Positions 10,692 through 22,290 of a stretch of DNA of 36,202 bases are shown here, piece by piece. The stretch is taken from assembly GCF_024606265.1 (NCBI RefSeq), contig NZ_JAHHPP010000045.1:1-36202 (forward strand), given 5' to 3'. The notes beneath the pieces were generated by a model that saw nothing but the letters and a program-made list of their open reading frames with translations, did no database searches and was not told the DNA's origin. Numbering within the stretch: the stretch's first letter is position 1; every line of letters starts with the position of its first letter. Both the position numbers and the translations under genes were made by a program. The stretch comes from Endozoicomonas sp. SESOKO1. GTDB lineage: Bacteria; Pseudomonadota; Gammaproteobacteria; Pseudomonadales; Endozoicomonadaceae.

Positions 10692-12168
10692 TGTTAGCCG
10701 ACAGGCTGTCACCATCACTATTATCATTTCCTCACTGATGGTCATTATTGATACGACGGTAGCGAATGTTGCGCTACCGGATATGATGGGATCATTGGGA
10801 GCGACCTCAAATCAGATTACCTGGGTATTGACCAGTTTCACCATGGCGGAAGCCATCTGTATCCCTCTGGCGGGTTTTCTGACCCGGCGTCTTGGTGAGC
10901 GAAAATTGCTGCTGTATTCCATTGGTGGATTTGTGCTGATGTCTGCGTTTTGTGGTCAGGCTGATTCACTGATGGAAATGGTATTCTTCAGGGTGTTTCA
11001 GGGAGTATTTGGTGCTTCTGTGATTCCCCTTAGCCAGTCAATTCTTATGCAGGTTTATCCCAAAGAAGAGCAGGGCCGTGCCATGGCGTTATTTTCCATT
11101 GGGGTTATGGTAGGGCCGGTTCTTGGTCCGGTGATTGGTGGAATTCTTACAGAACATCTGAACTGGCGTTGGGTTTTTTATATCAATCTGCCGGTCGGCG
11201 TTGTCTGTCTGTTTCTAATATTCAAAAACATACGGATCAGTAACCGTGGCAAAACTTCCATCGACTGGTTGTTGATATTCACCATGGCCCTGGGAATCGG
11301 CCTTTTACAAATGGTGCTTTCCCAGGGTAACGAAAAAAACTGGTTCAGTTCGAATCTCATCCTGTTTTCTACCATCGCCAGTGTGCTTCTTATTGCTGTA
11401 TTTGTTTTCCGTTCTTTTTACACCAGGGGAGAGATTGCACCGGTATGGATGCTGAGGGATCGCAACCTTGGGGTTTCATGTCTGATGGTCAGCTGTTTTG
11501 CTGTTGGCACCTTTGGTGTGCTGCAACTGCAACCCATGCTGCTTCAGGAACTCCTGAATTATCCGGTAGAAACTTCCGGCTTTATTATGGCTCCCAGGGG
11601 GATTGCCTCTGCGGTGGTTCTGATTATGGCTGCTCCGTTAATGGATAAGCTGGATAACCGGATTATGATATTTGTCGGTCTTGTGCTTAACGCCACTGGT
11701 GTCTGGCAAATGAGCCGGTACTCCCTGGATATTGATCCGTTCTGGATTATTCTGCCTTCTGTGATTCAGGGGGCCGGACTGGGGCTGGTTTTTGCGCCAT
11801 TGTCCAAAATGGCATTCTCGACACTCAGGCCAGAGCTTATTCCCGGTGGTACTGCGATGTTCAACCTCTGCCGGACCATAGGTTCTTCAATAGGCATCGC
11901 CGTTATCAATACCTATTTCAGTTATGAGAAGCAGTTGGAGTGGCAGAGTCTGGGCGGGAGTTTGTCGCCGGATAACCCGCTGTTGCAGGCCTATGCTAAA
12001 GCGACCAGTGAGACCATGACGGACATCACCTTTATTGGGCACATTGCGGCTTTACTGAAGCAGCAGTCCGCCATACTGGCTTTTGTCCATTGCTTTACGT
12101 TGCTGACATTTATCTACCTGTTACTGATGTTGCTACTGCCCTGTTTAAAGCGGGCAGGCCTTTCATAA
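10669..12168 (+). CDS. EmrB-type MFS drug transporter (DHA2 family, 14 TM)
   Basis: Proton-driven exporter of the 14-helix DHA2 family. 499 residues, about 14 hydrophobic segments, with IDTTVANVALPDMMGSLG in TM1, the motif-A loop GFLTRRLGERKL (about 65-76) and antiporter motif C IGVMVGPVLGPVIGG (about 144-158). It overlaps the adaptor gene, forming an EmrAB-like pair; no outer-membrane partner gene is present, so a TolC-like channel elsewhere is expected. An in-frame ATG at 10681 is an equally possible start; neither has a clear ribosome binding site. It ends three bases before the convergent RING-finger gene. Confidence 0.9.
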   Translation: MNPPMKNSVSRQAVTITIIISSLMVIIDTTVANVALPDMMGSLGATSNQITWVLTSFTMAEAICIPLAGFLTRRLGERKLLLYSIGGFVLMSAFCGQADSLMEMVFFRVFQGVFGASVIPLSQSILMQVYPKEEQGRAMALFSIGVMVGPVLGPVIGGILTEHLNWRWVFYINLPVGVVCLFLIFKNIRISNRGKTSIDWLLIFTMALGIGLLQMVLSQGNEKNWFSSNLILFSTIASVLLIAVFVFRSFYTRGEIAPVWMLRDRNLGVSCLMVSCFAVGTFGVLQLQPMLLQELLNYPVETSGFIMAPRGIASAVVLIMAAPLMDKLDNRIMIFVGLVLNATGVWQMSRYSLDIDPFWIILPSVIQGAGLGLVFAPLSKMAFSTLRPELIPGGTAMFNLCRTIGSSIGIAVINTYFSYEKQLEWQSLGGSLSPDNPLLQAYAKATSETMTDITFIGHIAALLKQQSAILAFVHCFTLLTFIYLLLMLLLPCLKRAGLS

Positions 12169-12171
12169 ACG

Positions 12172-13755
12172 TTATTCACTTTTTGGGTTGGTGTTAAAGG
12201 GCTTCTCTGTGATGCTAAGGTTTGCCAGTGGTAATTCATCGAGTAAATTGTGCGTGTCTTCATGCTCGAGAGGAGGCTCATCAGGAGATGGCCCTGTGTT
12301 CTGGTTTTTTGTTGAATCGGATGGCTTTTCCAGCTTTACCCTGACCCACAGCTCATCATCCTCGTCCATGTTTGAGATTGCCTCTAAAAAATCAGTATTG
12401 AATTTTACAAATTCAGGCGAATCTAACACATCGCTGGAAGGTGACCGGCCATTGTCAAAAACTGCTTTGGTGGAAAGGCTATCACGGAAATTCATATTAT
12501 TGAAAATAACCAGGGAATCCTTGCTGTCAGGGGCAGTGATAGATAACTCGAATGAGAGCCTGTCGAGCTGGGGGATGGTATTTGCTTCCATTGGTTGCCC
12601 GGTTCTGTTTTCGCTAATGGGGGATGGCTCTGTGTTTGCCCATTTCCGTGGTGGCAGATCAGTATCCGGGCCTTCAATCAATGCTTTTATTCGAGAATTA
12701 CCCCCATGGCCACTGGTTGAAACAGTGCCGGTTTGCCCTGTGACCGCGCTGCTACTTTGACTTGCAAAATGGGCAGACTCAGGTAAAAGAGCGGGACGTG
12801 AGCCAGAAGTATCTTCTTTATTTTCCAGACACACCAATCGTTGTGTCGCAGGCTTGCACCATTCCAGGGGGTAAGTAGGGTAATTACTAACAAATGTAAA
12901 TAATTTCTTTTTATCAATGTCCCTAATCGTAATACAGATCGGTAGGGTGTCTTTGTCTACACCAAGGGACTTCGACAAGTTTTCAGTTATTTCTTGCAAG
13001 TAGTCCAGAAAAAGAGCGGAAGATCCACATGCCATGTTACTTGCGATCTGGGCCAAATAGGCGGCGATGATGGGACGAGTATTTGGTGGTGGTTGTTTCG
13101 GGTCCAGAACATCGAATCGGAATATTTTTAATTTGTTATTCAGGCAGAAGAAATAATCGACCCGTGTGGGATCTTCCGCTTGTGGCCCTCGCGATGTGTC
13201 CAAAAGACGGATGACAGGGGCACCCTTAAAACCCAGGGCAACCGTGACCTCCCGGGCATCGATCATGGGAAAATCAGCCAGGGAGAAAGTCATGGGGGCA
13301 CCAACATAAGGGGTAAGGGCATACAGTTCTTTTTTGCGGATCGGGCAAATAAAGGCCTCGCCATCCCATCTGGGCATCCTTAATGGCATTGGATTGGTAC
13401 ATATAAAACACTTTAAGTCCGGATTTTGACGGGGAGCATGATCAGGATTCCGGGTGTAATACTCTTTAATGCAACGGTCATGGTATGCGTGGTTGAATCG
13501 GCAATACGTCATCCCCTGTTCAGTGATAGTACGATTATCCAGACGAATGTGCTCATGACATATTCCACATTCCGGCGATTGTTTGAATGTTGTGATGGAA
13601 CAGGGCGCTGCAGAAACATTTTTATCGGTGAAGTGGGCAGCTGTTGTTCTAGAGGATCCGCCTGATTGAATATCGCCCCCTACGGGGACAGGGGGTGTGG
13701 TGACAGGCACATTTGATACGAAATAAGGGAGTGATCCTGCAAGTGTCGGGTGCAT
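12172..13755 (-). CDS. RING-H2 zinc-finger protein, probable ubiquitin-ligase-like effector
   Basis: 527 residues. Residues 63-119 form a complete RING-H2 finger: C63-x2-C66, C85-x3-H89, H92-x2-C95 and C116-x2-C119, in the C3H2C3 order of eukaryotic E3 ubiquitin ligases. The N terminus (1-50) is Pro/Gly/Ser/Thr-rich without a Sec signal. The middle has no domain I recognise. The C terminus (about 440-527) is acidic and disordered-looking, with DEDDE and repeated Pro/Glu stretches. RING proteins are rare in bacteria and are usually secreted effectors that ubiquitinate host proteins, so delivery into a eukaryotic host by a type III or similar system is inferred. AGGA eight bases before the ATG supports the start. 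It lies downstream of purB behind a hairpin. Confidence 0.72.
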   Translation of the reverse strand: MHPTLAGSLPYFVSNVPVTTPPVPVGGDIQSGGSSRTTAAHFTDKNVSAAPCSITTFKQSPECGICHEHIRLDNRTITEQGMTYCRFNHAYHDRCIKEYYTRNPDHAPRQNPDLKCFICTNPMPLRMPRWDGEAFICPIRKKELYALTPYVGAPMTFSLADFPMIDAREVTVALGFKGAPVIRLLDTSRGPQAEDPTRVDYFFCLNNKLKIFRFDVLDPKQPPPNTRPIIAAYLAQIASNMACGSSALFLDYLQEITENLSKSLGVDKDTLPICITIRDIDKKKLFTFVSNYPTYPLEWCKPATQRLVCLENKEDTSGSRPALLPESAHFASQSSSAVTGQTGTVSTSGHGGNSRIKALIEGPDTDLPPRKWANTEPSPISENRTGQPMEANTIPQLDRLSFELSITAPDSKDSLVIFNNMNFRDSLSTKAVFDNGRSPSSDVLDSPEFVKFNTDFLEAISNMDEDDELWVRVKLEKPSDSTKNQNTGPSPDEPPLEHEDTHNLLDELPLANLSITEKPFNTNPKSE

Positions 13756-13839
13756 AACGCCAGTCCTGTTTTTTTATTAATAATGATTTTTGGACAACAA
13801 GACAGAAAAAATAGTTCAGATGGCTTAATTGGTTTCTGT

Positions 13840-13870
13840 GGTGATTATCCAAAACTGGCGGATAATCACC
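13840..13870. terminator. Hairpin between purB and the RING-finger gene
   Basis: GGTGATTATCC (13840-13850) and GGATAATCACC (13860-13870) form a perfect 11-bp stem with a 9-base loop, 56 bases after the purB stop. It probably ends purB transcription (minus strand), though T residues appear only some 30 bases later. It could instead be an operator for the RING gene. Confidence 0.5.
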
Positions 13871-13925
13871 CTATGATTTGCGTTATTGCTTCTCCTTTTG
13901 CCAATTCCTTTTGGGTATTCTTGCG

Positions 13926-15299
<1,374 letters not shown>

Positions 15300-15476
15300 T
15301 TATGCCTTAAGCTCGGGGGAAAAGGGCGCATGATAACGGATCCCTCTGTCAGATTCTAATCATTGACCGATTGGCCTTAATCAGAATGTGGGCCAGAGGA
15401 AAGATCACAGGCAGTTTTCCAATACAGTGGATGAGTCAGGCACCGGGAAGTGCCCTTTGAAATTCAGCAATTGCAG

Positions 15477-15528
15477 TCGCTTGAGGCCATTACAATCGCT
15501 TGAGGCCATTACAATCGCTTGAGGCCAT
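15477..15528. repeat. 19-bp tandem repeat at the 3' end of hflD
   Basis: The unit TCGCTTGAGGCCATTACAA occurs at 15477-15495 and 15496-15514 exactly, and its first 14 bases again at 15515-15528. The third copy encodes the last residues of HflD (DGLKRL and stop, minus strand), so the repeat spread from the end of the gene into the hflD-purB gap, consistent with replication slippage. Confidence 0.85.
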
Positions 15529-16120
15529 CAAGTAACTTGCTTCGGCTGATGAACAGGTGCCAGCGGCTGCCACCACACTGGCGCCAAAGGGTCGCAGAAC
15601 GGATACCTGCCAGGAGGATAGCCCTGATCCGGTTGGCGTTGACCGGGTTTTGCAGGTAGCGCATATCGCCAGCCACCTGTATTCGGGTTTTAAAGGTGCT
15701 GATGGTATCCAGGTAGATGCTGGCCAGGCTGGCAATCACATTTTCATGAAGCATACCAAAGTGCTCTACCTGTTCCTTGGTCCTGTTGAGTCGCTCACCA
15801 ATAGTACTCAACATCTTTGGGTTACGACTGAGCTTTTTCTCGATATGAATCAGAGCCAGCGCATAGCGAATAACATCTCCCTGAATGGCAGAACTGTCCC
15901 TGCTTAACACGGACTCCAGGGTTTTACGCCCCATGGCCAGATGATCGAAACCATTGTAAACCTGTGAAACATCATCGGGTGAGGTGACAAAAATACTGTG
16001 GATGGATGGGGTCAGAGCCTCTTCACTCAATTGCCCGGTCCTGGCCAGTTTGTCTACCAGCACTGCGGCCTGGAACAAGCCAGATAATGCAGCCGCCTGA
16101 TCCTTTGTAGAATATCGCAC
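15509..16120 (-). CDS. hflD: HflD, lysogenization regulator homologue
   Basis: Peripheral membrane protein; in E. coli it binds phage lambda CII and promotes its degradation. Recognisable blocks are ERLNRTKEQVEHFG, LASIYLDTISTFKTRIQVAG and AILLAGIRSATLWRQCGGSRWHL, which match the family closely. I place the start at GTG 16120, because from there VRYSTKDQAAALSGLFQ aligns without gaps with the E. coli N terminus, giving 203 residues, the normal size. A start at ATG 16252 would add 44 residues that merely overlap the end of mnmA. Lies between mnmA and purB as in E. coli; the C terminus is altered by a tandem repeat. Confidence 0.88.
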   Translation of the reverse strand: MRYSTKDQAAALSGLFQAAVLVDKLARTGQLSEEALTPSIHSIFVTSPDDVSQVYNGFDHLAMGRKTLESVLSRDSSAIQGDVIRYALALIHIEKKLSRNPKMLSTIGERLNRTKEQVEHFGMLHENVIASLASIYLDTISTFKTRIQVAGDMRYLQNPVNANRIRAILLAGIRSATLWRQCGGSRWHLFISRSKLLDGLKRL

Positions 16121-16178
16121 CAATCTTCTTCTCTGGGGTTTCCGTTGTTCGTTGAAAAGGTTTCCAGTTTCATCAGGG

Positions 16179-17300
16179 TCAAGCCGATGCTTGAGCCCGT
16201 GTTTCAATAACACCGCCGCCAAGGCACACATTCTCTCCGTAAAGGTCATCATAAAAGACCACCGACTGGCCCGGAGTCACTGCTCTTTGCGGCTGATCAA
16301 AGATAACCCGGTAATCACCGTTGGCTTCTTGGGTAAGCGTACAGCCCTGATCCTGCTGACGATAACGCACTTTTGCCTTGAGTCGGCAGGGCATCTGTGG
16401 CGCTGTTCCTGAAACCCAGTCAATGTGAGAGCAGGTCAGACTGCCTGAGAAGAGCAGGGGATGATCCTTGCCCTGACCGGCAATTAGCACATTTCTTTGA
16501 AGGTCTTTTTCCAGGACATACCAGGGTGCTTCATCGGCATTTTTCAGTCCGCCGATCCCCAGTCCCTGCCTCTGGCCAATGGTGTGGTACATCAAGCCCG
16601 AGTGTTCACCAATCACTTTGCCATCTTCCGTTTCAATAGCGCCGGGCTGTGCCGGCAGGTACTGTTGCAAAAAGTCCTTGAAGCGGCGTTCACCGATGAA
16701 ACAGATACCCGTGCTGTCTTTTTTGTTGTGGGTAATCAGACCGTGTTCTTCGGCAATGCGTCGTACTTCAGTTTTCTCAAGATCACCGACCGGGAAGAGC
16801 GTACGGGCAATCTGTTCTTCGCTTACCGCATGGAGGAAGTAGGTTTGGTCCTTACTATTATCAACCCCTTTCACCAGATAGCTATGGCCATCACGATCCA
16901 CGCGACGGCAGTAATGCCCCATCGCTATGTAATCGCTGCCAAGGGTGAGTGCATAATCCAGAAAGGCTTTGAACTTGATCTCTTTATTGCACAGGATATC
17001 CGGATTCGGAGTTCTGCCGTTTTTGTATTCATTGAGAAAATGTTCAAAGACATTATCCCAGTATTCAGCAGCAAAATTGGCTTTATGTAAATGAATGCCA
17101 AGTTTGTCGCAGACTGCCTGGGCATCGGCCAGATCAGTCATTGCCGTGCAGTATTCAGACCCGTCATCTTCCTCCCAGTTTTTCATAAAAAGTCCTTCCA
17201 CCTGGTAGCCCTGCTGTTGCAGAAGCAAAGCGGATACGGACGAGTCAACACCGCCGGACATGCCAACTATCACTTTGGTTTGGGAAGGATGCTTTATCAC
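16179..17300 (-). CDS. mnmA: tRNA 2-thiouridylase MnmA
   Basis: Thiolates U34 of tRNA Lys, Glu and Gln using ATP and sulfur relayed from IscS/TusE. 373 residues with the PP-loop [10 protein letters not shown] (12-21), the two catalytic cysteines C104 (in [12 protein letters not shown]) and C200 (in STGICFIG), and the GHY motif (128-130). First gene of mnmA-hflD-purB, divergent from icd. Confidence 0.95.
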   Translation of the reverse strand: MIKHPSQTKVIVGMSGGVDSSVSALLLQQQGYQVEGLFMKNWEEDDGSEYCTAMTDLADAQAVCDKLGIHLHKANFAAEYWDNVFEHFLNEYKNGRTPNPDILCNKEIKFKAFLDYALTLGSDYIAMGHYCRRVDRDGHSYLVKGVDNSKDQTYFLHAVSEEQIARTLFPVGDLEKTEVRRIAEEHGLITHNKKDSTGICFIGERRFKDFLQQYLPAQPGAIETEDGKVIGEHSGLMYHTIGQRQGLGIGGLKNADEAPWYVLEKDLQRNVLIAGQGKDHPLLFSGSLTCSHIDWVSGTAPQMPCRLKAKVRYRQQDQGCTLTQEANGDYRVIFDQPQRAVTPGQSVVFYDDLYGENVCLGGGVIETRAQASA

Positions 17301-17611
17301 TGGGGTATACTGCCACCTGTCAAAAAATAGCGGGTCATTTTACCGTTCCCGGTAAATAAGCGCCATACTGCTGGAAGTTTATAGTGGTAAATGCAGATAG
17401 CGGTTTCGCTTTCGTAACAAAACGTCATTTATTCCTGGCCAAGGATGGTATATGGTATATGCGTTTTTGTGCGGTCAGCTTGCCGTTGTCGGTAGTTTTT
17501 CTACCTTACTGACATTGTTGTTGGATATGGCTGCATGCTTTAAATAACGACAAGAAGCGTTGAACCAGTCTTTCATCTGGTCAAACCGATGTTTAGCGAA
17601 CGGAGTTGATA
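17301..17611. promoter_or_regulatory. Divergent mnmA / icd promoter region
   Basis: 311 bases without a gene. It contains the direct repeat GGTATAT-GGTATAT (17447-17460), a small hairpin GGTAG-TTTTT-CTACC (17491-17505), and the icd ribosome binding site CGGAG at 17601-17605. No promoter pair with good spacing was identified on either strand. Confidence 0.35.
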
Positions 17612-18868
17612 ATGGGATACCAAAAAATCAAGGTGCCTGCCAACGGTGACAAAATCACTGTCAACGAGGACCTCTCCCTGAATGTTCCTGATACCCCAGT
17701 CATTCCTTATATTGAGGGCGACGGTATCGGTGCTGACGTTTCACCAGCCATGCTGAAAGTTGTTGATGCTGCTGTTGAGAATGCCTACGAAGGTAAACGT
17801 AAAATTGAGTGGATGGAAGTCTACTGCGGTGAGAAAGCCACCCAGGTTTACGATGACAATACCTGGCTTCCGGAAGAAACGCTTGAGGCGCTCAAAGAGT
17901 ATGTTGTCAGCATTAAAGGTCCTCTGACAACGCCCGTTGGAGGCGGTATCCGTTCATTGAATGTGGCCCTGCGCCAGGAGCTGGATCTGTTCGCCTGCAT
18001 TCGTCCTGTTCGCTGGTTCAAAGGCGTACCAAGCCCGGTAAAAGAACCTGAAAAAACAGACATGGTTATCTTCCGTGAAAACTCGGAAGACATCTACGCG
18101 GGTATTGAGTGGCAGGCGGGCAGTGCCGAAGCCGATAGGCTGATCAGCTTCCTGCGCGATGAAATGGGCGTTTCCAAAATACGGTTTGAGCAAGATTGTG
18201 GTATTGGTGTCAAGCCTGTTTCAAAAGAGGGCACCGAGCGTCTGGTGAAGCAGGCGATTCAGTTTGCCATCGATAACAACCGTCAATCCGTTACCCTGGT
18301 TCACAAGGGTAATATCATGAAGTTTACGGAAGGCGCCTTCAAGGATTGGGGTTACCAGACAGCGGTTGACTACTTTGGCGGCCAGCCTCTTGATGGTGGT
18401 CCATGGCATACTGTCAAAAACCCGAATACCAGTGAAGATATTGTCATCAAGGATGTTATTGCTGACGCTTTCCTGCAGCAGATTCTCCTGCGCCCGGCGG
18501 AGTATGATGTCATTGCCACCCTGAACCTGAATGGCGACTACATTTCTGATGCGCTTGCTGCCCAGGTTGGTGGTATCGGTATTGCTCCTGGTGCCAATAT
18601 TGGTGCGCCCACTGCCGTATTTGAAGCCACTCATGGTACTGCTCCAAAGTATGCAGGCCAGGATAAGGTGAACCCGGGTTCTGTCATTCTTTCTGCTGAA
18701 ATGATGCTTCGCCACATGGGCTGGAATGAAGCGGCGGATCTCATCATCAAGGGTATGGATGGTGCCATTGGTGCCAAGACTGTTACCTATGATTTTGAGC
18801 GACTGATGGAGGGCGCAACGTTAGTCAAGTGTTCTGAGTTTGCCGATGCAATAATTAAACATATGTAA
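17612..18868 (+). CDS. icd: NADP-dependent isocitrate dehydrogenase
   Basis: Oxidises isocitrate to 2-oxoglutarate + CO2 with NADP, in the TCA cycle. 418 residues, close to the 416 of E. coli. The phosphorylation loop [13 protein letters not shown] is intact with Ser115 (E. coli Ser113), and NADP choice is shown by HGTAPKYAG and VTYDFERLM, which hold the Lys-Tyr and Tyr/Arg residues that bind the 2'-phosphate. I use ATG 17612, six bases after CGGAG, over an upstream in-frame TTG. Because the serine is intact, control by the kinase/phosphatase AceK is likely and would push carbon to aceA/glcB, but aceK is not in the window. Confidence 0.96.
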   Translation: MGYQKIKVPANGDKITVNEDLSLNVPDTPVIPYIEGDGIGADVSPAMLKVVDAAVENAYEGKRKIEWMEVYCGEKATQVYDDNTWLPEETLEALKEYVVSIKGPLTTPVGGGIRSLNVALRQELDLFACIRPVRWFKGVPSPVKEPEKTDMVIFRENSEDIYAGIEWQAGSAEADRLISFLRDEMGVSKIRFEQDCGIGVKPVSKEGTERLVKQAIQFAIDNNRQSVTLVHKGNIMKFTEGAFKDWGYQTAVDYFGGQPLDGGPWHTVKNPNTSEDIVIKDVIADAFLQQILLRPAEYDVIATLNLNGDYISDALAAQVGGIGIAPGANIGAPTAVFEATHGTAPKYAGQDKVNPGSVILSAEMMLRHMGWNEAADLIIKGMDGAIGAKTVTYDFERLMEGATLVKCSEFADAIIKHM

Positions 18869-18891
18869 TTTTTCAGTTAACTTTTCATCGG

Positions 18892-18928
18892 TTAAGGCCG
18901 GAAATTCATTTCCGGCTTTAATATTTTA
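18892..18928 (+). terminator. Intrinsic terminator after icd
   Basis: Stem TTAAGGCCGGAAA (18892-18904) with TTTCCGGCTTTAA (18909-18921), one G-T pair, short loop, then TATTTTACTT. It begins 23 bases after the icd stop. Confidence 0.85.
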
Positions 18929-19249
18929 CTTCGTCATTTTTTATTATCTTTTCGCCGTTTACCTCCTGTTATTGTGAGTCATCCGACCAAATTCTGATAG
19001 CCCATCATTGTGATTTGCTCAAGTATCTTTAGAATGATAAAAAGAAGCCTGGGCAGATTTGTCAGTTTCTAAGTATATGAGCACTAATTCATCTTCTGTT
19101 ATCAAATGTCTGTAAACCGTGCCGATCAGTAATTTGTGCTCGCTATTTTATTATGATTGGCTTTTATGATTGGCAGTTGCGGTGCCATGATTGTGCAGTT
19201 GGTTACCAGGCAGTTAAGTTGCAAATTGAAGGTTGGCAGTCATAAAACC
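18929..19249. other. Non-coding gap upstream of clpS
   Basis: About 320 bases between icd and clpS. I see no credible gene; the cold-shock gene cspD often found beside clpS in related bacteria is not here. The AT-rich part around 19075-19160 probably holds the clpS promoter. A short repeat of ATGATTG occurs at 19153, 19165 and 19187. Confidence 0.4.
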
Positions 19250-19606
19250 ATGAGTAATCTCGAACTGTTTCGTCTAAGCTTGCAAAAAGAGGGAGGGGAA
19301 CAGGAAGGTGATCTGGACGTTGCAGTCGTTCCGGAAAAAACCAGGCTGGCTCCGCCTCCCATGTATCAGGTCTTGCTCCTGAATGATGATTTTACACCAA
19401 TGGATTTTGTTGTTGAGGTACTGGAGAAGTTTTTCAGTATGCCAGAAGGGAAGGCGACTCAAATTATGCTGATGGTACATACCCAGGGAAAAGCCGTTTG
19501 TGGTGTATACAGCAAGGATGTCGCGGAAACCAAGGCTCAGCAGGTTAATGAATATTCCAGAGAAAACGACCATCCCCTGCTGTGCAAGACAGAAAAGGCC
19601 GATTAG
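19250..19606 (+). CDS. clpS: ClpS, N-degron adaptor of ClpAP
   Basis: Binds proteins with N-terminal Leu, Phe, Tyr or Trp and hands them to ClpA. The core [20 protein letters not shown] (with the substrate-pocket NDD and TPM) and the C-terminal ...[20 protein letters not shown] match the family. I start at ATG 19250 (MSNLELF..., 118 residues) since the family is about 106-120 residues and the flexible N-terminal tail is expected; an upstream in-frame ATG at 19157 would add an odd Cys-rich 31-residue extension. The Shine-Dalgarno is weak at either start. Lies 20 bases before clpA, as usual. Confidence 0.93.
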   Translation: MSNLELFRLSLQKEGGEQEGDLDVAVVPEKTRLAPPPMYQVLLLNDDFTPMDFVVEVLEKFFSMPEGKATQIMLMVHTQGKAVCGVYSKDVAETKAQQVNEYSRENDHPLLCKTEKAD

Positions 19607-19626
19607 CGTTTTCAAGGTTACACCAT

Positions 19627-21933
19627 ATGCTTAACAAAGACCTCGAAGCAACACTGAATAATGCATTTAAAGACGCCCGTGATAACCGGCATGAATTTAT
19701 GACGGTTGAGCATCTTTTACTTGCCTTACTTGATAATGAATCTGCAGCAAGAGTCCTGGCTTCCTGTGGAATTGATCTTGATAAACTTCGCCAGGATCTC
19801 ACTGAGTTTGTCAGCTCAACGACCCCATTAATCCCGGATGATGACAATGAGCGCGAGACACAGCCAACACTTGGCTTTCAGCGAGTACTGCAGCGTGCTG
19901 TTTTTCATGTGCAAAGCTCTGGTAAAAAGGAAGTTACTGGTGCCAATGTACTTGTCGCTATTTTCAGTGAGCAGGAAAGTCAGGCTGTTTACTTCCTGAA
20001 GCAGCAGGATGTGGCCCGCATAGACGTTGTTAATTTTATTGCCCACGGTATATCCAAGACGCCGGGTCAGGAACTCGAAGAGCTTGGCCATGATCTGTCC
20101 GATGATATGGAGCCGGAGGCTGGCAATAGTAGCAGCAAGAACCCCCTGAAACTGTACGCTACAGATCTGAATGATCAGGCGCGTCTCGGCAGAATTGATC
20201 CTCTGGTTGGTCGGGCTGAAGAAGTTGAGCGGGTTTGTCAGATTCTTACCCGTCGCCGGAAAAACAACCCTTTGCTGGTTGGCGAGGCCGGAGTTGGAAA
20301 AACGGCCATTGCTGAAGGTCTGGCCCGCCGGATTGTTGATGGTGACGTGCCTGAGGTTTTGTCCAAGGCTGTCGTTTACTCTCTCGACCTGGGTTCACTC
20401 CTGGCCGGAACCAAGTATCGTGGTGATTTTGAGAAGCGTTTCAAGCAGTTGCTCAGTGAGCTTAAGAAACTGGATCATGCCATTCTCTTTATCGATGAAA
20501 TTCATACCATTATCGGTGCAGGTGCAGCATCTGGCGGAGTGATGGATGCCTCAAACCTTCTGAAGCCAATGCTGACTTCCGGCGAGCTGCGCTGTATCGG
20601 TTCTACCACATTCCAGGAGTTTCGTGGGATTTTTGAAAAAGATCGGGCGCTGGCAAGAAGATTCCAGAAAGTGGATATTATCGAGCCGAACGTTGAAGAC
20701 ACCTTCCAGATACTCCTTGGACTGAAAAAGAAGTTCGAAGAGCATCACGCTATCAAGTATCAGGATGAAGCCCTGAAAGCAGCAGCCGAACTGGCAGACC
20801 GCTACATCAATGATCGTCACATGCCTGATAAAGCCATTGATGTTATTGACGAAGCGGGTGCCTATCAGAGGCTTCAGCCTGAGTCCGAACGGAAGAAAGT
20901 TATTGATGTCGATGATGTAGAAAGCATTGTTGCCAAGATGGCCAGAATCCCGCCAAAGTCTGTCTCCTCCTCTGACAAGGAATTGCTCGGTAAGCTGGAG
21001 CGTAATCTGAAAATGGTGGTGTTCGGACAGGACGAAGCGATCACTTCATTATCCACGGCTATCAAGCTTTCAAGAGCAGGTCTCAAGGCACCGGAAAAAC
21101 CCGTTGGCTCCTTCCTGTTTTCCGGGCCGACCGGTGTCGGTAAGACAGAGGTTTGTCGCCAACTGGCCAAAGCCCTGGGTATTGAGCTTGTGCGTTTTGA
21201 TATGTCTGAGTACATGGAAGCTCACACGGTATCACGCCTTATAGGGGCGCCTCCGGGTTATGTCGGGTTTGATCAGGGTGGCCTGTTAACAGAGGCTATC
21301 AATAAAACACCTCACTGTGTGTTGTTGCTTGATGAAATAGAGAAAGGACATTCCGACGTATTTAACCTGTTACTGCAGGTTATGGATCATGGCACCCTGA
21401 CGGACAACAATGGTCGTAAGGCTGATTTCCGGAATGTGATTCTGATCATGACTACCAATGCAGGCGCTGAAAACATGACAAGAAGCTCGATAGGCTTCCT
21501 TGAGCAGGATCATACGACTGATGGCAATGAGGCCATTAAGAAAACCTTCACGCCGGAGTTCAGAAATCGTCTGGATGCCATTATTCCCTTTGCCTCACTC
21601 AATGATGAAATTATCAAGCACGTAGTTGATAAATTCCTCACTGAGCTTCAGGCTCAGCTTGATGAAAAGCGTGTGCAGCTGGATGTTGATGACAAGGCCC
21701 GTAGCTGGCTGGCTGAGAAAGGGTTTGACCGCCAAATGGGAGCAAGACCCATGGGCCGTGTTATTCAGGAACACCTGAAAAAGCCCATGGCGGAACAGAT
21801 TCTGTTCGGAAAGCTTGCTGAGTATGGTGGCAATGTCAAAGTAACTGTTCGCAAAGGAGAATTGCACCTCAAGTTTGAGGCCGCCAAAAGTCGGGCTTCC
21901 GATCTGGAAGCAATTGATGGTGGAGCAGGTTAG
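19627..21933 (+). CDS. clpA: ClpA, unfoldase of the ClpAP protease
   Basis: Hexameric AAA+ ATPase that unfolds substrates and threads them into ClpP. 768 residues: N domain (1-145, beginning [14 protein letters not shown]), first AAA module with Walker A GEAGVGKT (219-226) and Walker B LFIDEIHT (287-294), second AAA module with GPTGVGKT (500-507). The SSIGFLEQD stretch supplies the IGF-type loop that docks on ClpP. Start at ATG 19627 fits the family N terminus and has AAGG nine bases upstream. Forms an operon with clpS; clpP is not in the window. Confidence 0.97.
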   Translation: MLNKDLEATLNNAFKDARDNRHEFMTVEHLLLALLDNESAARVLASCGIDLDKLRQDLTEFVSSTTPLIPDDDNERETQPTLGFQRVLQRAVFHVQSSGKKEVTGANVLVAIFSEQESQAVYFLKQQDVARIDVVNFIAHGISKTPGQELEELGHDLSDDMEPEAGNSSSKNPLKLYATDLNDQARLGRIDPLVGRAEEVERVCQILTRRRKNNPLLVGEAGVGKTAIAEGLARRIVDGDVPEVLSKAVVYSLDLGSLLAGTKYRGDFEKRFKQLLSELKKLDHAILFIDEIHTIIGAGAASGGVMDASNLLKPMLTSGELRCIGSTTFQEFRGIFEKDRALARRFQKVDIIEPNVEDTFQILLGLKKKFEEHHAIKYQDEALKAAAELADRYINDRHMPDKAIDVIDEAGAYQRLQPESERKKVIDVDDVESIVAKMARIPPKSVSSSDKELLGKLERNLKMVVFGQDEAITSLSTAIKLSRAGLKAPEKPVGSFLFSGPTGVGKTEVCRQLAKALGIELVRFDMSEYMEAHTVSRLIGAPPGYVGFDQGGLLTEAINKTPHCVLLLDEIEKGHSDVFNLLLQVMDHGTLTDNNGRKADFRNVILIMTTNAGAENMTRSSIGFLEQDHTTDGNEAIKKTFTPEFRNRLDAIIPFASLNDEIIKHVVDKFLTELQAQLDEKRVQLDVDDKARSWLAEKGFDRQMGARPMGRVIQEHLKKPMAEQILFGKLAEYGGNVKVTVRKGELHLKFEAAKSRASDLEAIDGGAG

Positions 21934-21946
21934 AAGAAAGCAGGTA

Positions 21947-21966
21947 GGTGCTCAGGGGTGAGCACC
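21947..21966. terminator. Hairpin between convergent clpA and infA
   Basis: GGTGCTCA-GGGG-TGAGCACC, a perfect 8-bp stem with a 4-base loop. It lies 13 bases after the clpA stop and 4 bases from the infA stop. No T-tract follows on either strand. Confidence 0.5.
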
Positions 21967-21970
21967 GCTG

Positions 21971-22189
21971 TTAGCGAGAACGGTAAGTGATACGGCCTTT
22001 GGTCAGGTCATATGGAGTCAGTTCTACTTTTACCCGGTCGCCAGTCAGAATTCGGATGTAGTTCTTGCGCATTTTTCCGGAGATGTGCGCGGTAACAACA
22101 TGACCATTTTCCAGTTCAACACGAAACATAGTATTTGGGAGGGTGTCAATAACGACACCCTCCATTTCCAGACTCTCTTCTTTTGCCAT
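21971..22189 (-). CDS. infA: Translation initiation factor IF-1
   Basis: Occupies the ribosomal A site during initiation and helps IF-2 and IF-3. 72 residues, a single S1/OB fold, with the family sequence [44 protein letters not shown] and [10 protein letters not shown] (given in pieces). GAGGT nine bases upstream of ATG. Third in the minus-strand run aat-bpt-infA, and convergent with clpA, the order seen in pseudomonads. Confidence 0.97.
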   Translation of the reverse strand: MAKEESLEMEGVVIDTLPNTMFRVELENGHVVTAHISGKMRKNYIRILTGDRVKVELTPYDLTKGRITYRSR

Positions 22190-22290
22190 TAAATAACTAC
22201 CTCAAGGGGTTGGTACGGCTTGGTTGAATTTGTTGGGCATTCTGCCTGAAAACAATTGGTAAAGCAAAGCACCCTTTACTGTCGGTCGCA

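Noticed and set aside
12188-12760. 190-codon plus-strand frame antisense to the RING-finger gene
   Set aside because: The minus-strand frame has an ordered zinc finger and a proper RBS; this one is Ser-rich shadow sequence.
16121-16252. N-terminal extension of HflD to ATG 16252
   Set aside because: The added residues mostly overlap mnmA and find no match in the family, while GTG 16120 aligns with the known N terminus.
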